In this document: one piece after another, positions 11,471 through 17,796 of the stretch
Layout: every line of letters begins with the position of its first letter
Position numbering within the stretch: the first letter of the stretch is position 1
Source of the DNA: a virus
Length of the DNA: 20,265 nucleotides
IMG/VR virus record: IMGVR_UViG_3300007538_000255
Location: 1-20,265 of that record
Strand: one strand, 5' to 3'
The notes under the pieces: generated by a model
What the model was told of the DNA's origin: nothing
Databases searched by the model: none
The model's input: the letters and a program-made list of their open reading frames with translations, nothing else
Translations under genes and position numbers: made by a program

Positions 11471-11502
11471 AAAGGGGTACTCATGTTGGGTACCCTTTTT
11501 TT
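11471..11502 (+). terminator. Intrinsic terminator after the 79-aa gene
   Basis: GGGTAC (11475-11480) pairs with GTACCC (11490-11495), extended by a G-T and three A-T pairs (11471-11474 with 11496-11499), around a 9-nt loop; seven T follow (11496-11502). It separates the 79-aa gene from the groEL unit. The 11385-11470 stretch before it holds no gene. Confidence 0.85.
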
Positions 11503-11585
11503 GTTGACATCATTCTATGCTGAAGCACAGAATACTTAAAACGAAATCAGTTTTTTATTCCCAATGAATTGTTTACGGTTAAAAC

Positions 11586-11835
11586 CGACATTATTGACAT
11601 GGGTTTATGTCGTTTTTTATGTCGATTTTTTTTTCTTAACTAATTGATTATTAATACTTTATTTTTTTTATGTCGAAAATGTCGATTTTAAAGAGAGAAT
11701 ATAATAGAGAAAAAAATAAAAGGAGAGAAATATATATATAGTAGTATAGGGGAAATAAATTGTCATTTCCGACAATAACCTGATTCTCAGGTTATTAATC
11801 GACATTAATCCTGCATACTTGGTTTAAAGTCGACA
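11586..11835. repeat. TGTCG-box regulatory repeat, copy B
   Basis: The gene-free region upstream of groEL holds CGACA at 11586-11590, TTGACA at 11594-11599, TGTCG at 11608, 11620, 11671 and 11680, TGTCA at 11761, and CGACA at 11770, 11800 and 11831 (the last inside GTCGAC). Forward boxes form pairs with start-to-start spacing 12 and 9 bp, then an AT-rich tract with ATATATATA and ATAGGGGA. This mirrors copy A at 2499-2650 in the same orientation. Fits an operator array or origin iterons; the 11503-11585 part adds one TTGACA (11504-11509) and nothing else recognisable. Confidence 0.6.
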
Positions 11836-11849
11836 TTTCGCCACAATTA

Positions 11850-11879
11850 TTGACAAGTGTGGTAAAAATCTTATCTTTG
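11850..11879 (+). promoter_or_regulatory. groEL promoter (Bacteroidota type)
   Basis: TTGACA (11850-11855) and TATCTTTG (11872-11879) give TTG-N19-TAnnTTTG, a perfect match to the Bacteroidota housekeeping promoter. The expected start site (~11886) leaves a ~42-nt leader before the ATG at 11928. The TTGACA overlaps the last box of the TGTC(G/A) array, so the cassette may be regulated by the box-binding factor. Confidence 0.85.
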
Positions 11880-11927
11880 CATTATACCATCCTGATGGAT
11901 GGTCTACTGAAATCTAAATCAAATCAA

Positions 11928-13544
11928 ATGGTAGAAACATCTGGACTGGGCTATTCGCCCAAGGACTTAAAGTTTGGTACTGAGGGTAGGACCAAATTGA
12001 TTAGCGGCATCGTCAAGATGTCCAAGGCTGTTAAGTCAACTCTCGGCCCTTCGGGCAATACGGTGTTGATAGAGAGCCCGCATCACACACATGGCATTAC
12101 TGTAACTAAGGATGGGGTGACTGTTGCCAAGTCTATTGACTTGATAGACCCTGTTGAGAACCTTGCGGTAAGAATGATGAAGGAGGCTGCTGACAAGACT
12201 GCTACCTCTGCTGGCGATGGCACGACTACGGCTATAGTGCTGACTGAGGGCTTGGTGTTAGGAGGCCTTGAGCACATTACTGAGGGGATGAACAGAACGG
12301 AGGTGTTGAGAGAGATGGTGGACATAAGCGCTAAGGTGGTGGACAAGCTCCGCAAGAAGAGTAAGAAGGTGAGCACGTCCATGTTGCTTGATGTCGCTGC
12401 TATCAGCGCTAACAATGACCGGGAGATAGGCAAAATTATCTCTGAGGTATACAAGGAGGTCGGCAAGAGTGGTGTGGTTACTGTTGAGCGGAGCCAAACT
12501 AGTGAGACCTATTCTCAAACTACTAAGGGACTAAAGATTGACAGGGGCTATTTGAGCCATTTGTTCGTCAATGACGTGAAGAAGGACGAGTGTGTGTTCG
12601 ATGACGTGATGGTCTTGGTGGCTGACATTGAGATAGCCAACATTTTGCAGATTGAGAACGTGCTGAAGCCAATAATTTCCGAGGGGAAGAAGCTGCTCAT
12701 CATCTCTCCGTGCAATGTGAACGTGGTGAATACGCTTGCGGCCAATAGCATGAAGGGAAATTTGAAGGTGGTGGCTGTTGCTCCTCCTAATTTCGGCTAC
12801 AAGCAGCACGAGTTGATGCAGGACATTGCGGTCAGCGTGGGTGCTACGTACTTTAGTGAGAAGACAGGTGATGATTTGAGCCTTATTAACTATGGTGACT
12901 TGGGTCATGCGGCAAAAGTCATCGTTGGTAAGGACAAAACGATAATTATTCGCAGTAATGTAAAAGTTGACCAAGGGTCAATAGACGAGAGAGTCGCACA
13001 ACTGTGGCAATTGCATGAGCAAAGTACACGCAAAACTGACAAAGACTTTATTTTGGAGCGCATTGCGTCATTAACGGGTGGGATTGGTGTCATATTTGTT
13101 GGCGGCCAGACTGACTTGGAGCAGAAGGAGCTGTATGACAGGGTCGATGACGCTGTGTGTGCAGTTCGGTCCGCTCTTGAAGAGGGCATATTGCCCGGGG
13201 CAGGCAAGGCATTGCTCGATGAGAGCGCTGATTTGTTTGACTCTGAGTCAAAAAGTGCTGAGCAGACCGCAGCATTGCACATTGTGCGCAACGCATTGAT
13301 GGCTCCATTCCAGCAAATCCTTGCAAATGCGGGCCTAAAGCCAAGTGACGTGTATAAAGAAGGCACTCCGGTGGGTCACGGCTACAATTTGAAGACGGGT
13401 CAAGTTGGGGACCTAGTGGCGATGGGCGTCATAGACCCATTTAAGGTGACACGCTCAGCGTTGCAGAACGCAATCAGCGTTGCGGTCACTATTTTATCAA
13501 CTAATGCCATCATCACAATGGCTCGGAGCTATGACGCAGAGTAA
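11928..13544 (+). CDS. groEL: Phage GroEL-like chaperonin (Cpn60)
   Basis: A 538-aa group I chaperonin that should form ring complexes and fold proteins in an ATP-driven cycle with a GroES cap. Conserved sites are present: LGPSGN (39-44), TKDGVTVAK with the aspartate equivalent to E. coli D52 (D62), AGDGTTT (95-101), and DDAVCAVRSALEEGILPG (407-424) carrying the equivalent of catalytic D398 (D408). Length is close to the 548 aa of E. coli, but the C-terminal GGM-repeat tail is absent; the protein ends ARSYDAE. I start at 11928, preceded by AAATCAAATCAA; an upstream TTG at 11850 is the promoter itself, and ATG 11895 is possible. It overlaps the next gene by 14 nt. It probably assists folding of phage proteins. 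Confidence 0.95.
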   Translation: MVETSGLGYSPKDLKFGTEGRTKLISGIVKMSKAVKSTLGPSGNTVLIESPHHTHGITVTKDGVTVAKSIDLIDPVENLAVRMMKEAADKTATSAGDGTTTAIVLTEGLVLGGLEHITEGMNRTEVLREMVDISAKVVDKLRKKSKKVSTSMLLDVAAISANNDREIGKIISEVYKEVGKSGVVTVERSQTSETYSQTTKGLKIDRGYLSHLFVNDVKKDECVFDDVMVLVADIEIANILQIENVLKPIISEGKKLLIISPCNVNVVNTLAANSMKGNLKVVAVAPPNFGYKQHELMQDIAVSVGATYFSEKTGDDLSLINYGDLGHAAKVIVGKDKTIIIRSNVKVDQGSIDERVAQLWQLHEQSTRKTDKDFILERIASLTGGIGVIFVGGQTDLEQKELYDRVDDAVCAVRSALEEGILPGAGKALLDESADLFDSESKSAEQTAALHIVRNALMAPFQQILANAGLKPSDVYKEGTPVGHGYNLKTGQVGDLVAMGVIDPFKVTRSALQNAISVAVTILSTNAIITMARSYDAE

Positions 13545-13782
13545 ACTGGACCAAATACTTGAGCTGTATCCAGACGATACGTTCAAAATAGCGGATGGCT
13601 TCGATGATGCCATCATTGGCGTTGATGACAATAACTTAAAAATTGTCTACGACATTTACAAAATCATTGACATACTCATAAAAGATGGGATGACCGATGA
13701 TGAGGCCATTGAGTTCTACGAGTACAACATTGCAGGCTCCTACGTTGGGGAGAATACGCCATCATTTATAAGACTACTATGA
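13531..13782 (+). CDS. Conserved phage protein between groEL and groES, 83 aa
   Basis: From the ATG at 13531 (overlapping the groEL end by 14 nt) it reads MTQSKLDQILELYPDDTFKI onward, with IADGFDDAIIGVDDNNLKIV and the C-terminal GMTDDEAIEFYEYNIAGSYV followed by GENTPSF. This 'D-A--G----------YD-------DGMT-EEA-EF-E-NI-GAYVGE-TP-F' pattern is common in many unrelated tailed phages and has no assigned function that I know. It is strongly acidic. Its stop overlaps the groES start (ATGA), so all three genes are translationally coupled. Position between the chaperonin subunits suggests co-expression rather than a proven chaperonin role. Confidence 0.8.
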   Translation: MTQSKLDQILELYPDDTFKIADGFDDAIIGVDDNNLKIVYDIYKIIDILIKDGMTDDEAIEFYEYNIAGSYVGENTPSFIRLL

Positions 13783-14036
13783 GACCAATAGGGAAATACA
13801 TTATTGTTAAGGACATACAGGAGGAGATTAAGACCCAGAGCGGTCTAATCCTATCTGGTGAGGATGCCAATCAGCTGCGATATAGGCGTGCTGAGGTGAT
13901 TGCTGTAGGCACAGACGTGGACGTCATTGATGAGATGGACGAGCTGTACTACGACAAGGGGCACAGCTTCACGATGCTAATTAACAACGAGCAGTTCACA
14001 ATTATTTCTGAGCGTGACGTAGTGGTGGTGCTTTAA
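13779..14036 (+). CDS. groES: Phage GroES-like co-chaperonin (Cpn10)
   Basis: An 85-aa protein with the Cpn10 layout: N-terminal MRPIGKYIIVKDI strand, a mobile-loop segment EEIKTQSGLILSG (~15-27) resembling E. coli ETKSAGGIVLTG, a central AEVIAVGTDVD strand, an acidic turn, and a C-terminal strand SERDVVVVL. It is shorter than E. coli GroES (97 aa), apparently in the region of the beta-hairpin roof. It should cap the GroEL-like ring encoded two genes upstream. Order groEL-X-groES is the reverse of the bacterial operon. Its TAA overlaps the TAA of the convergent minus-strand gene by 2 nt. Confidence 0.85.
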   Translation: MRPIGKYIIVKDIQEEIKTQSGLILSGEDANQLRYRRAEVIAVGTDVDVIDEMDELYYDKGHSFTMLINNEQFTIISERDVVVVL

Positions 14037-14497
14037 CCATCATTGTCATCCTCTTTTATTGGCTTACGATACTTGTTGGCCCTGTTGTAGGCGTTCATTT
14101 CAAGTATCATATTCCGATAGACCTTATCATTGTAGGAGACATTCTTTAGGAACATTGGGTTGAAGGAGAGACTGGTCGGAATCTCCTCTCCCTCAAGCTT
14201 TCTATAGATGTCTCTTACTAAATTTTTTGCCTTGTCGCTCAAAGAGTACAGGGCCCGTCCGTCAGTGCCTCTTCTTCTGAAGCGTTCAAGCCACCTTTCT
14301 CTTAATAGGCTGGCAAATCGGTCCTTATCCCAGCTAACTAGCTGCACATATTGCTCAAATTTCTCTTTACCAAAATATCCTTCGGAGTACAGGAACAGGA
14401 TGATGTCAAGGTCTGCTTGACTTATCTGGTGCTTGGCCTTAACGTAATATCTAATTACACGCCAAAACTTTAGGTAGTCACTTGGTGTTGATTTCAT
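14033..14497 (-). CDS. Possible winged-helix phage regulator, 154 aa
   Basis: From the ATG at 14497 it reads MKSTPSDYLKFWRVIRYYVK. The segment ISQADLDIILFLYSEGYFGK (~25-44), then RFASLLRERWLERFRRRG, and RALYSLSDKAKNLVRDIYRK has the layout of a MarR-like winged helix (recognition helix, beta-wing RRRGTDGRALY, then the LS-KAK helix). The tail FNPMFLKNVSYNDKVYRNMI is a pattern I recall from Bacteroidota phages. It is the only leftward gene in the right arm, convergent with groES and divergent from the late genes across two facing promoters, a typical position for a regulator. An in-frame start at 14527 is non-ATG and overlaps the promoter. Confidence 0.75.
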   Translation of the reverse strand: MKSTPSDYLKFWRVIRYYVKAKHQISQADLDIILFLYSEGYFGKEKFEQYVQLVSWDKDRFASLLRERWLERFRRRGTDGRALYSLSDKAKNLVRDIYRKLEGEEIPTSLSFNPMFLKNVSYNDKVYRNMILEMNAYNRANKYRKPIKEDDNDG

Positions 14498-14519
14498 TAA
14501 TTTAATTTTATTACATTTG
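14488..14519 (+). promoter_or_regulatory. Rightward promoter for the late small-protein cluster
   Basis: TTG (14488-14490), a 21-nt spacer and TACATTTG (14512-14519) match TTG-N17-23-TAnnTTTG, 27 nt before the ATG at 14547. It faces the leftward promoter at 14525-14532 and overlaps the start of the winged-helix gene, so one regulator could control both. Confidence 0.6.
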
Positions 14520-14524
14520 TAAAG

Positions 14525-14532
14525 CAAAGGTA
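14525..14532 (-). promoter_or_regulatory. Leftward -7 box of the winged-helix gene
   Basis: On the minus strand TACCTTTG (14532-14525) matches TAnnTTTG, 27 nt upstream of the ATG at 14497. No TTG is found at the usual -33 distance, so it may need an activator or be weak. Confidence 0.45.
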
Positions 14533-14546
14533 AATAAATTATACTT

Positions 14547-14798
14547 ATGGCAGAAAAGAAGAAATCCGAAGAGAAATCAACTGAGGAGGAGGTTAAAAGC
14601 CTACGCAGTGAGATTGATGCAATTACCTTTAAGAATAAGCAAGCTAGAGAGATTGCTGCTATTCAAGCTGGAAAAGAGAAGCTAAAGGATAAGCTATCTA
14701 AGAACAGAGAGCGTAGGGTTGGTGGAGCGAACAGAGTATCTGGCTTGGGTAAATTACAAGGATTAGCTACATTTAAACAGAAATACAAGGATTATTAA
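14547..14798 (+). CDS. Hypothetical Lys/Glu-rich 83-aa protein
   Basis: It begins MAEKKKSEEKSTEEEVKSLR; residues ~10-55 are a highly charged, likely coiled-coil helix, followed by a basic glycine-containing part (RERRVGGANRVSGLGKLQGL) and YKDY at the end. It is the first gene of a cluster of eight small, mostly basic late genes. Possible roles are virion-internal or scaffold-like, inferred only from charge and location. A good promoter lies 27 nt upstream. Confidence 0.65.
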   Translation: MAEKKKSEEKSTEEEVKSLRSEIDAITFKNKQAREIAAIQAGKEKLKDKLSKNRERRVGGANRVSGLGKLQGLATFKQKYKDY

Positions 14799-14819
14799 TT
14801 TTAAAACAAAACAAAAAAA

Positions 14820-15002
14820 ATGAAAAAGGACATTCCTAATCTTCCTGCATCTTCCAAGTTGCAACCTCCTTCAGGTGGTGGACCATCTATCAAGGGAGCA
14901 TTAAAGGCCAAGCCTTTGGCTATGTCAGGTGGCGTACCATCTAAGGGTGCTAAGTCTGCAATTAAATCAGGTGGCGTAGCCAAGAAAATGGGCAAGAAAT
15001 AA
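14820..15002 (+). CDS. Hypothetical basic low-complexity protein, 60 aa
   Basis: It begins MKKDIPNLPASSKLQPPSGG and is built of P/S/G/A/K residues, with the repeated unit (M/K)SGGV(P/A)(S/K)K (two copies) and the basic end KKMGKK. No folded domain is apparent. The leader TTTTAAAACAAAACAAAAAA precedes the ATG. It probably binds nucleic acid or is a disordered virion component; this rests on composition only. Confidence 0.6.
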   Translation: MKKDIPNLPASSKLQPPSGGGPSIKGALKAKPLAMSGGVPSKGAKSAIKSGGVAKKMGKK

Positions 15003-15004
15003 TC

Positions 15005-15247
15005 ATGGCACCTATGTATGGTGGAGGAAGCGGCAAGGCTGCTAGAGCCACAAAAAAAATAGCTAAAGTTGCAGAAAAAGCTGTAAAGCGTATGGATAGC
15101 GGTAAGGCTGCAGGAAAAGTTTTAAATCGTATGGCTAAGGTAGGAGCAAGTGCTTCTGACTTTGCATCGGCCATAGCTAAATCTAGTGATACTAAAGGTC
15201 AAACTAAAGCAGCAATGAATTATCTTAAAGGTAAAACAAAAAAATAA
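15005..15247 (+). CDS. Hypothetical Lys/Ala-rich basic protein, 80 aa
   Basis: MAPMYGGGSGKAARATKKIA, then KVAEKAVKRMDSGKAAGKVL: an Ala/Lys-rich protein resembling histone H1-tail or nucleoid-protein composition, ending LKGKTKK. The stretch from ~14 to 60 should form amphipathic helices. It starts 2 nt after the previous stop and its own TAA overlaps the next ATG (TAATG). A DNA-condensing or virion-internal role is plausible from composition but unproven. Confidence 0.6.
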   Translation: MAPMYGGGSGKAARATKKIAKVAEKAVKRMDSGKAAGKVLNRMAKVGASASDFASAIAKSSDTKGQTKAAMNYLKGKTKK

Positions 15248-15396
15248 TGGCAAAGCAAGAAGTAAAGTCAGGACTAGTAGAGAACGAGGTGGCTGAGAAG
15301 GCACCAGTTGTAAAGAACATCCCTGTAGCTAAAGTAGAGAAAGTACAGGAGGCTCCAGCAGACCCGGGTAACACTACTAGAGCATTTAGAAGTTAA
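15247..15396 (+). CDS. Hypothetical 49-aa protein
   Basis: A short ORF reading MAKQEVKSGLVENEVAEKAP onward and ending PGNTTRAFRS, rich in V, E, K and A with no hydrophobic core. It is connected on both sides by one-base TAATG overlaps, which makes a real gene very likely despite its length. It lacks any recognisable motif and is probably disordered. Confidence 0.6.
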   Translation: MAKQEVKSGLVENEVAEKAPVVKNIPVAKVEKVQEAPADPGNTTRAFRS

Positions 15397-15686
15397 TGGC
15401 TGATAAGTCAAAGATGTCATGTAACCGTCCTGTTGCTTCGGATAGACCGGGCAAGAAGAAGATGGTTAAGGCCTGTTCCAATGGGGAGGAGAAGCTCCTC
15501 CACTTTGGAGCAAAGGGCTATGGTCATAATTATAGTGCTGCTGCTCGCAAGAGCTTCAAAGCAAGGCATGGCTGTGACTCAGCAAATGACAAACTAACAC
15601 CCAAGTATTGGGCCTGTAAGAACCTATGGGCCGGGCCGGGAGGCTCAACCAAATCATCACCTAAAGGACGAAGAGGCAAATACTAA
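15396..15686 (+). CDS. Conserved basic phage protein, 96 aa (KSFKARH...WACKNLW family)
   Basis: The pattern MSCNRPVASDRPGKKKMVKA, then EEKLLHFGAKGYG, ARKSFKARHGCDSANDK and YWACKNLWAGPGGSTKSSPK is a recognisable family in large phages and environmental viruses ('K--VKAC--G-EK-I-FG---------RKSFRARH-CDSAKDK-TA-YWACK-LW'). Four conserved cysteines (9, 27, 60 and 73) and many basic residues suggest a small metal- or nucleic-acid-binding virion-associated protein, but I know of no established function. It overlaps both neighbours by one base. Confidence 0.75.
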   Translation: MADKSKMSCNRPVASDRPGKKKMVKACSNGEEKLLHFGAKGYGHNYSAAARKSFKARHGCDSANDKLTPKYWACKNLWAGPGGSTKSSPKGRRGKY

Positions 15687-15811
15687 TGAAGACAGGTATC
15701 AAGGAAGCAGCGAAGTACGAGTCTAAGAAGTCCTTAGATGGACCTATGAAATTTCTTAAGGGAAATGTAGGCAAGACTAAGAAGAATTCTATCTCTATTA
15801 AAAAGAAATGA
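15686..15811 (+). CDS. Hypothetical basic 41-aa protein
   Basis: A short ORF, MKTGIKEAAKYESKKSLDGP then MKFLKGNVGKTKK, with about one third lysine. Its start overlaps the previous stop (TAATG) and its stop overlaps the next start (ATGA), the strongest argument that it is translated. No family is recognised; composition matches its basic neighbours. Confidence 0.55.
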   Translation: MKTGIKEAAKYESKKSLDGPMKFLKGNVGKTKKNSISIKKK

Positions 15812-16164
15812 AAAAGAATAATGTAGACGATAAAATAAATCGTATAGACAATAGTAAAAGACTTAATAAAAAGGTCGAAAGAAAATACGAACGTCTTGAA
15901 AACAAAATCAGTAAAGCAAAAGGTGATACTGAAAAGTTAAAAAAAATTGATAAAAAGTACGGATACAATTATGAAGCCGCTACTAAATCAGGGTTAACTC
16001 CTGATAAAAGTGGTCACTGGGGAAGCATAGACCCAAGCACCGGAAAAATTTTAAAAGGACCAAAGCATCCTTCAATGATGAAAACAAAAAAAATTGAAAG
16101 GGTTCTTGGAAATAAGATTGTAAAAAAGGACGGAGAAAGATATAGTGTTCCAAGAAGGAAATGA
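15808..16164 (+). CDS. Conserved phage protein with YNYEAA...GHWGS...HP domain, 118 aa
   Basis: The N-terminal half is a Lys-rich coiled-coil-like helix (KKVERKYERLENKISKAKGD). Residues ~50-85 carry GYNYEAATKSGLTPDKSGHW, then DPSTGKILKGPKHPSMMKT. The pattern 'YDY--A-R-GL-PD-TGHWPSR-P--G-ILKG--HPT---T' occurs in many phage genomes, often near virion genes. Its role is unknown to me. The AT-rich composition of this gene differs somewhat from its neighbours. ATGA overlaps link it to both flanking genes. Confidence 0.75.
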   Translation: MKKNNVDDKINRIDNSKRLNKKVERKYERLENKISKAKGDTEKLKKIDKKYGYNYEAATKSGLTPDKSGHWGSIDPSTGKILKGPKHPSMMKTKKIERVLGNKIVKKDGERYSVPRRK

Positions 16165-16496
16165 AAGACGCTTGCTACAAAAAGGTTAAGGCATCGTATG
16201 ATGTGTTCCCTTCAGCGAGGGCATCACAGGCTATTGCCAAGTGTCGTAAGGCATCAGGCAATGTAGTTAAGTCTGAGAAGGGCTCTAGCTTAAAGCGTTG
16301 GGAGAAAGAGAAGTGGAAGGACACCAAGACTGGTAAAGCCTGTGGTGCTGGCGGTAAGAACGAATACTGCCGTCCAACAACTAGAGTGTCTTCAAAGACA
16401 CCAAAAACTAAGAGTGAGATTAGTCCATCAAAGCTTGCAGCTAAAAAGTCTGAGAAGTCAAGAGTGGGTATGGGTAAAAGAGTTTCAAAAGTTTAG
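16161..16496 (+). CDS. Conserved basic phage protein, 111 aa (RWEKEKW...YCRPT...SSKTPKT family)
   Basis: It starts MKDACYKKVKASYDVFPSAR, with YDVFPSARASQAIAKCRK, a motif seen in phage and virus proteins. The second part SLKRWEKEKWKDTKTGKACG, then YCRPTTRVSSKTPKT matches a family also found in large DNA viruses. Cysteines at 5, 28, ~62 and ~70 and a high Arg/Lys content suggest metal or nucleic-acid binding. It appears to fuse two small conserved units. It overlaps the preceding gene by ATGA, and its stop abuts the late promoter string at 16492-16506. Confidence 0.75.
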   Translation: MKDACYKKVKASYDVFPSARASQAIAKCRKASGNVVKSEKGSSLKRWEKEKWKDTKTGKACGAGGKNEYCRPTTRVSSKTPKTKSEISPSKLAAKKSEKSRVGMGKRVSKV

Positions 16497-16506
16497 TATA
16501 TTTGTT
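16492..16506 (+). promoter_or_regulatory. Late promoter string, copy 1
   Basis: TTTAGTATATTTGTT contains TATATTTG (16497-16504), a perfect TAnnTTTG -7 box, 20 nt before the ATG at 16526. No TTG lies at the usual -33 distance. The identical 15-mer occurs at 19118-19132 before the tail fibre gene. Confidence 0.65.
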
Positions 16507-16525
16507 CAAATTAAAATCAAATTAA

Positions 16526-16927
16526 ATGGCAACTAAAGTAAACAAATCAAATGCAGAGTTATTGGAGCTAGTGCGTGCACTTAACGTAACCCCTGTAGAA
16601 AAAGGTAGCAAGGCTGAGGTCAAGCTAAAAAAGATTGCGGAAAAAATTAAGCCGCTATTCGAGAGTTACAATGAGAAGCGTGAGGACATCCGTCTTGACA
16701 ATGCCCACACTGAATCAAATGGTGTGTTGGACTTGAACGAGAAGGGGGACTACAAGTTCACCAAGGATGGCATCAAGGCTATGGCTAAAGACATGAAGAA
16801 GCTTCTTGATGAAGAGTTTGAGTTTTATCAGTTTACATTTTCAAGTGAAGGCATCGAAAGCTTCAAGTTCCTCGCAGGATGGGTTGAAGGCATAGAGCCT
16901 GAGCAACCTTCAGAAGGCGATGAATAA
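16526..16927 (+). CDS. Conserved Bacteroidota-phage protein, 133 aa, unknown function
   Basis: The pattern NAELLELVRALNVTPVEKGS, then KEDIRLDNA-like REDIRLDNAHTESNGVLDLN and GDYKFTKDGIKAMAKDMKKL, ending FLAGWVEGIEPEQ, is one I recall from phages of this host group. It is acidic and helical, without membrane segments. It stands in its own transcription unit between a late promoter and a hairpin terminator, suggesting high expression and a virion or assembly-related role, but no function is established. Confidence 0.7.
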   Translation: MATKVNKSNAELLELVRALNVTPVEKGSKAEVKLKKIAEKIKPLFESYNEKREDIRLDNAHTESNGVLDLNEKGDYKFTKDGIKAMAKDMKKLLDEEFEFYQFTFSSEGIESFKFLAGWVEGIEPEQPSEGDE

Positions 16928-16959
16928 TAAGTTAGTTACACAACAAGCGTAATAAACAA

Positions 16960-16986
16960 GGCATCAGCTCTATCTGGGTTGATGCC
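16960..16986 (+). terminator. Hairpin, probable terminator
   Basis: GGCATCA (16960-16966) and TGATGCC (16980-16986) form a perfect 7-bp stem with a 13-nt loop, 33 nt after the 133-aa gene. The following ATTATTTCTT is T-rich but not a clean T-run, so termination may be partial. Confidence 0.6.
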
Positions 16987-17004
16987 ATTATTTCTTATAA
17001 TGAT

Positions 17005-17160
17005 ATGAAAAGCAAAGGACTAGGAGACACGATTGAAAAGGTTACTAAAGCTACTGGAATTAAAAGAGTAGTCGAAGCAGTTAGCGAAGCCACTGGTAAA
17101 GATTGTGGATGCAAGGCACGCAGAGACGCATTAAATAGAGCATTTCCTTATAAACAATAA
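17005..17160 (+). CDS. Conserved small phage protein, 51 aa (CGC...LNRAFPY family)
   Basis: It reads MKSKGLGDTIEKVTKATGIK, then VVEAVSEATGKDCGCKARRD and ALNRAFPYKQ. The 'GLGDTIEK-TKATGIK--VE---E-TGKDCGC--R---LN--FPYK' pattern is common in phage genomes near tail and virion genes. The CGC pair could bind metal or form disulfides; the function is unknown. It lies just after the hairpin terminator and 5 nt before the next gene. Confidence 0.75.
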   Translation: MKSKGLGDTIEKVTKATGIKRVVEAVSEATGKDCGCKARRDALNRAFPYKQ

Positions 17161-17165
17161 AAATT

Positions 17166-17657
17166 ATGTCAGTATTTAAAACAACTTTCTCAAGAGCATT
17201 AACGGCTGTAAAAACCGATGACGCTAATATTCCTTTTCCTGCTATACTTGAACAAGGAACAAACACATCTGTTGTGGCCTTATCTCTTGTAGATAGCTCT
17301 GCAACATTTGTTACTAATAATGTTAAAACTGGTGACATTGTCTACAGCACATCTGACGCTACTGCAGCAACAGTACTTGAGGTTGTAAATGAAACTACGC
17401 TACTTTTAAATGCAAACATTTTTGACACAACTCCAACTAATTACATCGTATACGCTGCAAGTCCTCAGACCACAATTGGCAATCAGGGATGTTATTTGTA
17501 CGTTGGAGTAGCAGGTAACGTAAGAGTTACTACCATTGGAGGAGATATAATTACTTTCTTTGGTGCTAAAGCAGGAGAAGTATTACCAGTACAAGTGATT
17601 AAACTTTGGTCATCTGCCAGTGGCACTTCTGCTGTTCAACTTGTAGCTCTTTGGTAA
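17166..17657 (+). CDS. Probable virion surface (decoration or head-fibre type) protein, 163 aa
   Basis: It starts MSVFKTTFSRALTAVKTDDA and is almost wholly beta-rich. The C-terminus GNVRVTTIGGDIITFFGAKA, then GEVLPVQVIKLW and the end SAVQLVALW match a 'GNV-V-T-GGD--TF-GV-AG-FLPVQV--V---GTTAT-IVALW' module frequent in small phage structural proteins. That module forms beta-barrel caps on virions, so a decoration or head-fibre role is likely; the exact position in the particle is inference. Confidence 0.65.
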   Translation: MSVFKTTFSRALTAVKTDDANIPFPAILEQGTNTSVVALSLVDSSATFVTNNVKTGDIVYSTSDATAATVLEVVNETTLLLNANIFDTTPTNYIVYAASPQTTIGNQGCYLYVGVAGNVRVTTIGGDIITFFGAKAGEVLPVQVIKLWSSASGTSAVQLVALW

Positions 17658-17658
17658 C

Positions 17659-17796
17659 ATGGCAAAGGCTAAAATTTCAATTGCAAGCACATACGTTAAG
17701 AAGTCAAACAGTAAAGGTGTGGCTGCTAAGACAAAGACTAGCACTAGCAAAGGAAGTAAACTTTATAAGAAGCCATATAAAGGGCAAGGACGATGA
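17659..17796 (+). CDS. Small basic phage protein, 45 aa
   Basis: It reads MAKAKISIASTYVKKSNSKG onward and ends KGSKLYKKPYKGQGR. The terminal 'GSK-YKK-Y-GQGR' motif is one I recall in tiny proteins beside holin genes of Bacteroidota phages. It is about one third Lys/Arg and probably disordered. The stop overlaps the holin start (ATGA). The function is unknown. Confidence 0.65.
   Translation: MAKAKISIASTYVKKSNSKGVAAKTKTSTSKGSKLYKKPYKGQGR

Noticed and set aside
11850-11927. TTG-initiated N-terminal extension of GroEL
   Set aside because: The TTG is the -33 element of the groEL promoter, and GroEL homology begins after the ATG at 11928.
12083-12974. Long minus-strand ORFs inside groEL (86-147 aa)
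   Set aside because: Antisense shadows of a clear chaperonin gene; composition mirrors GroEL codons and no promoter or leader is visible.
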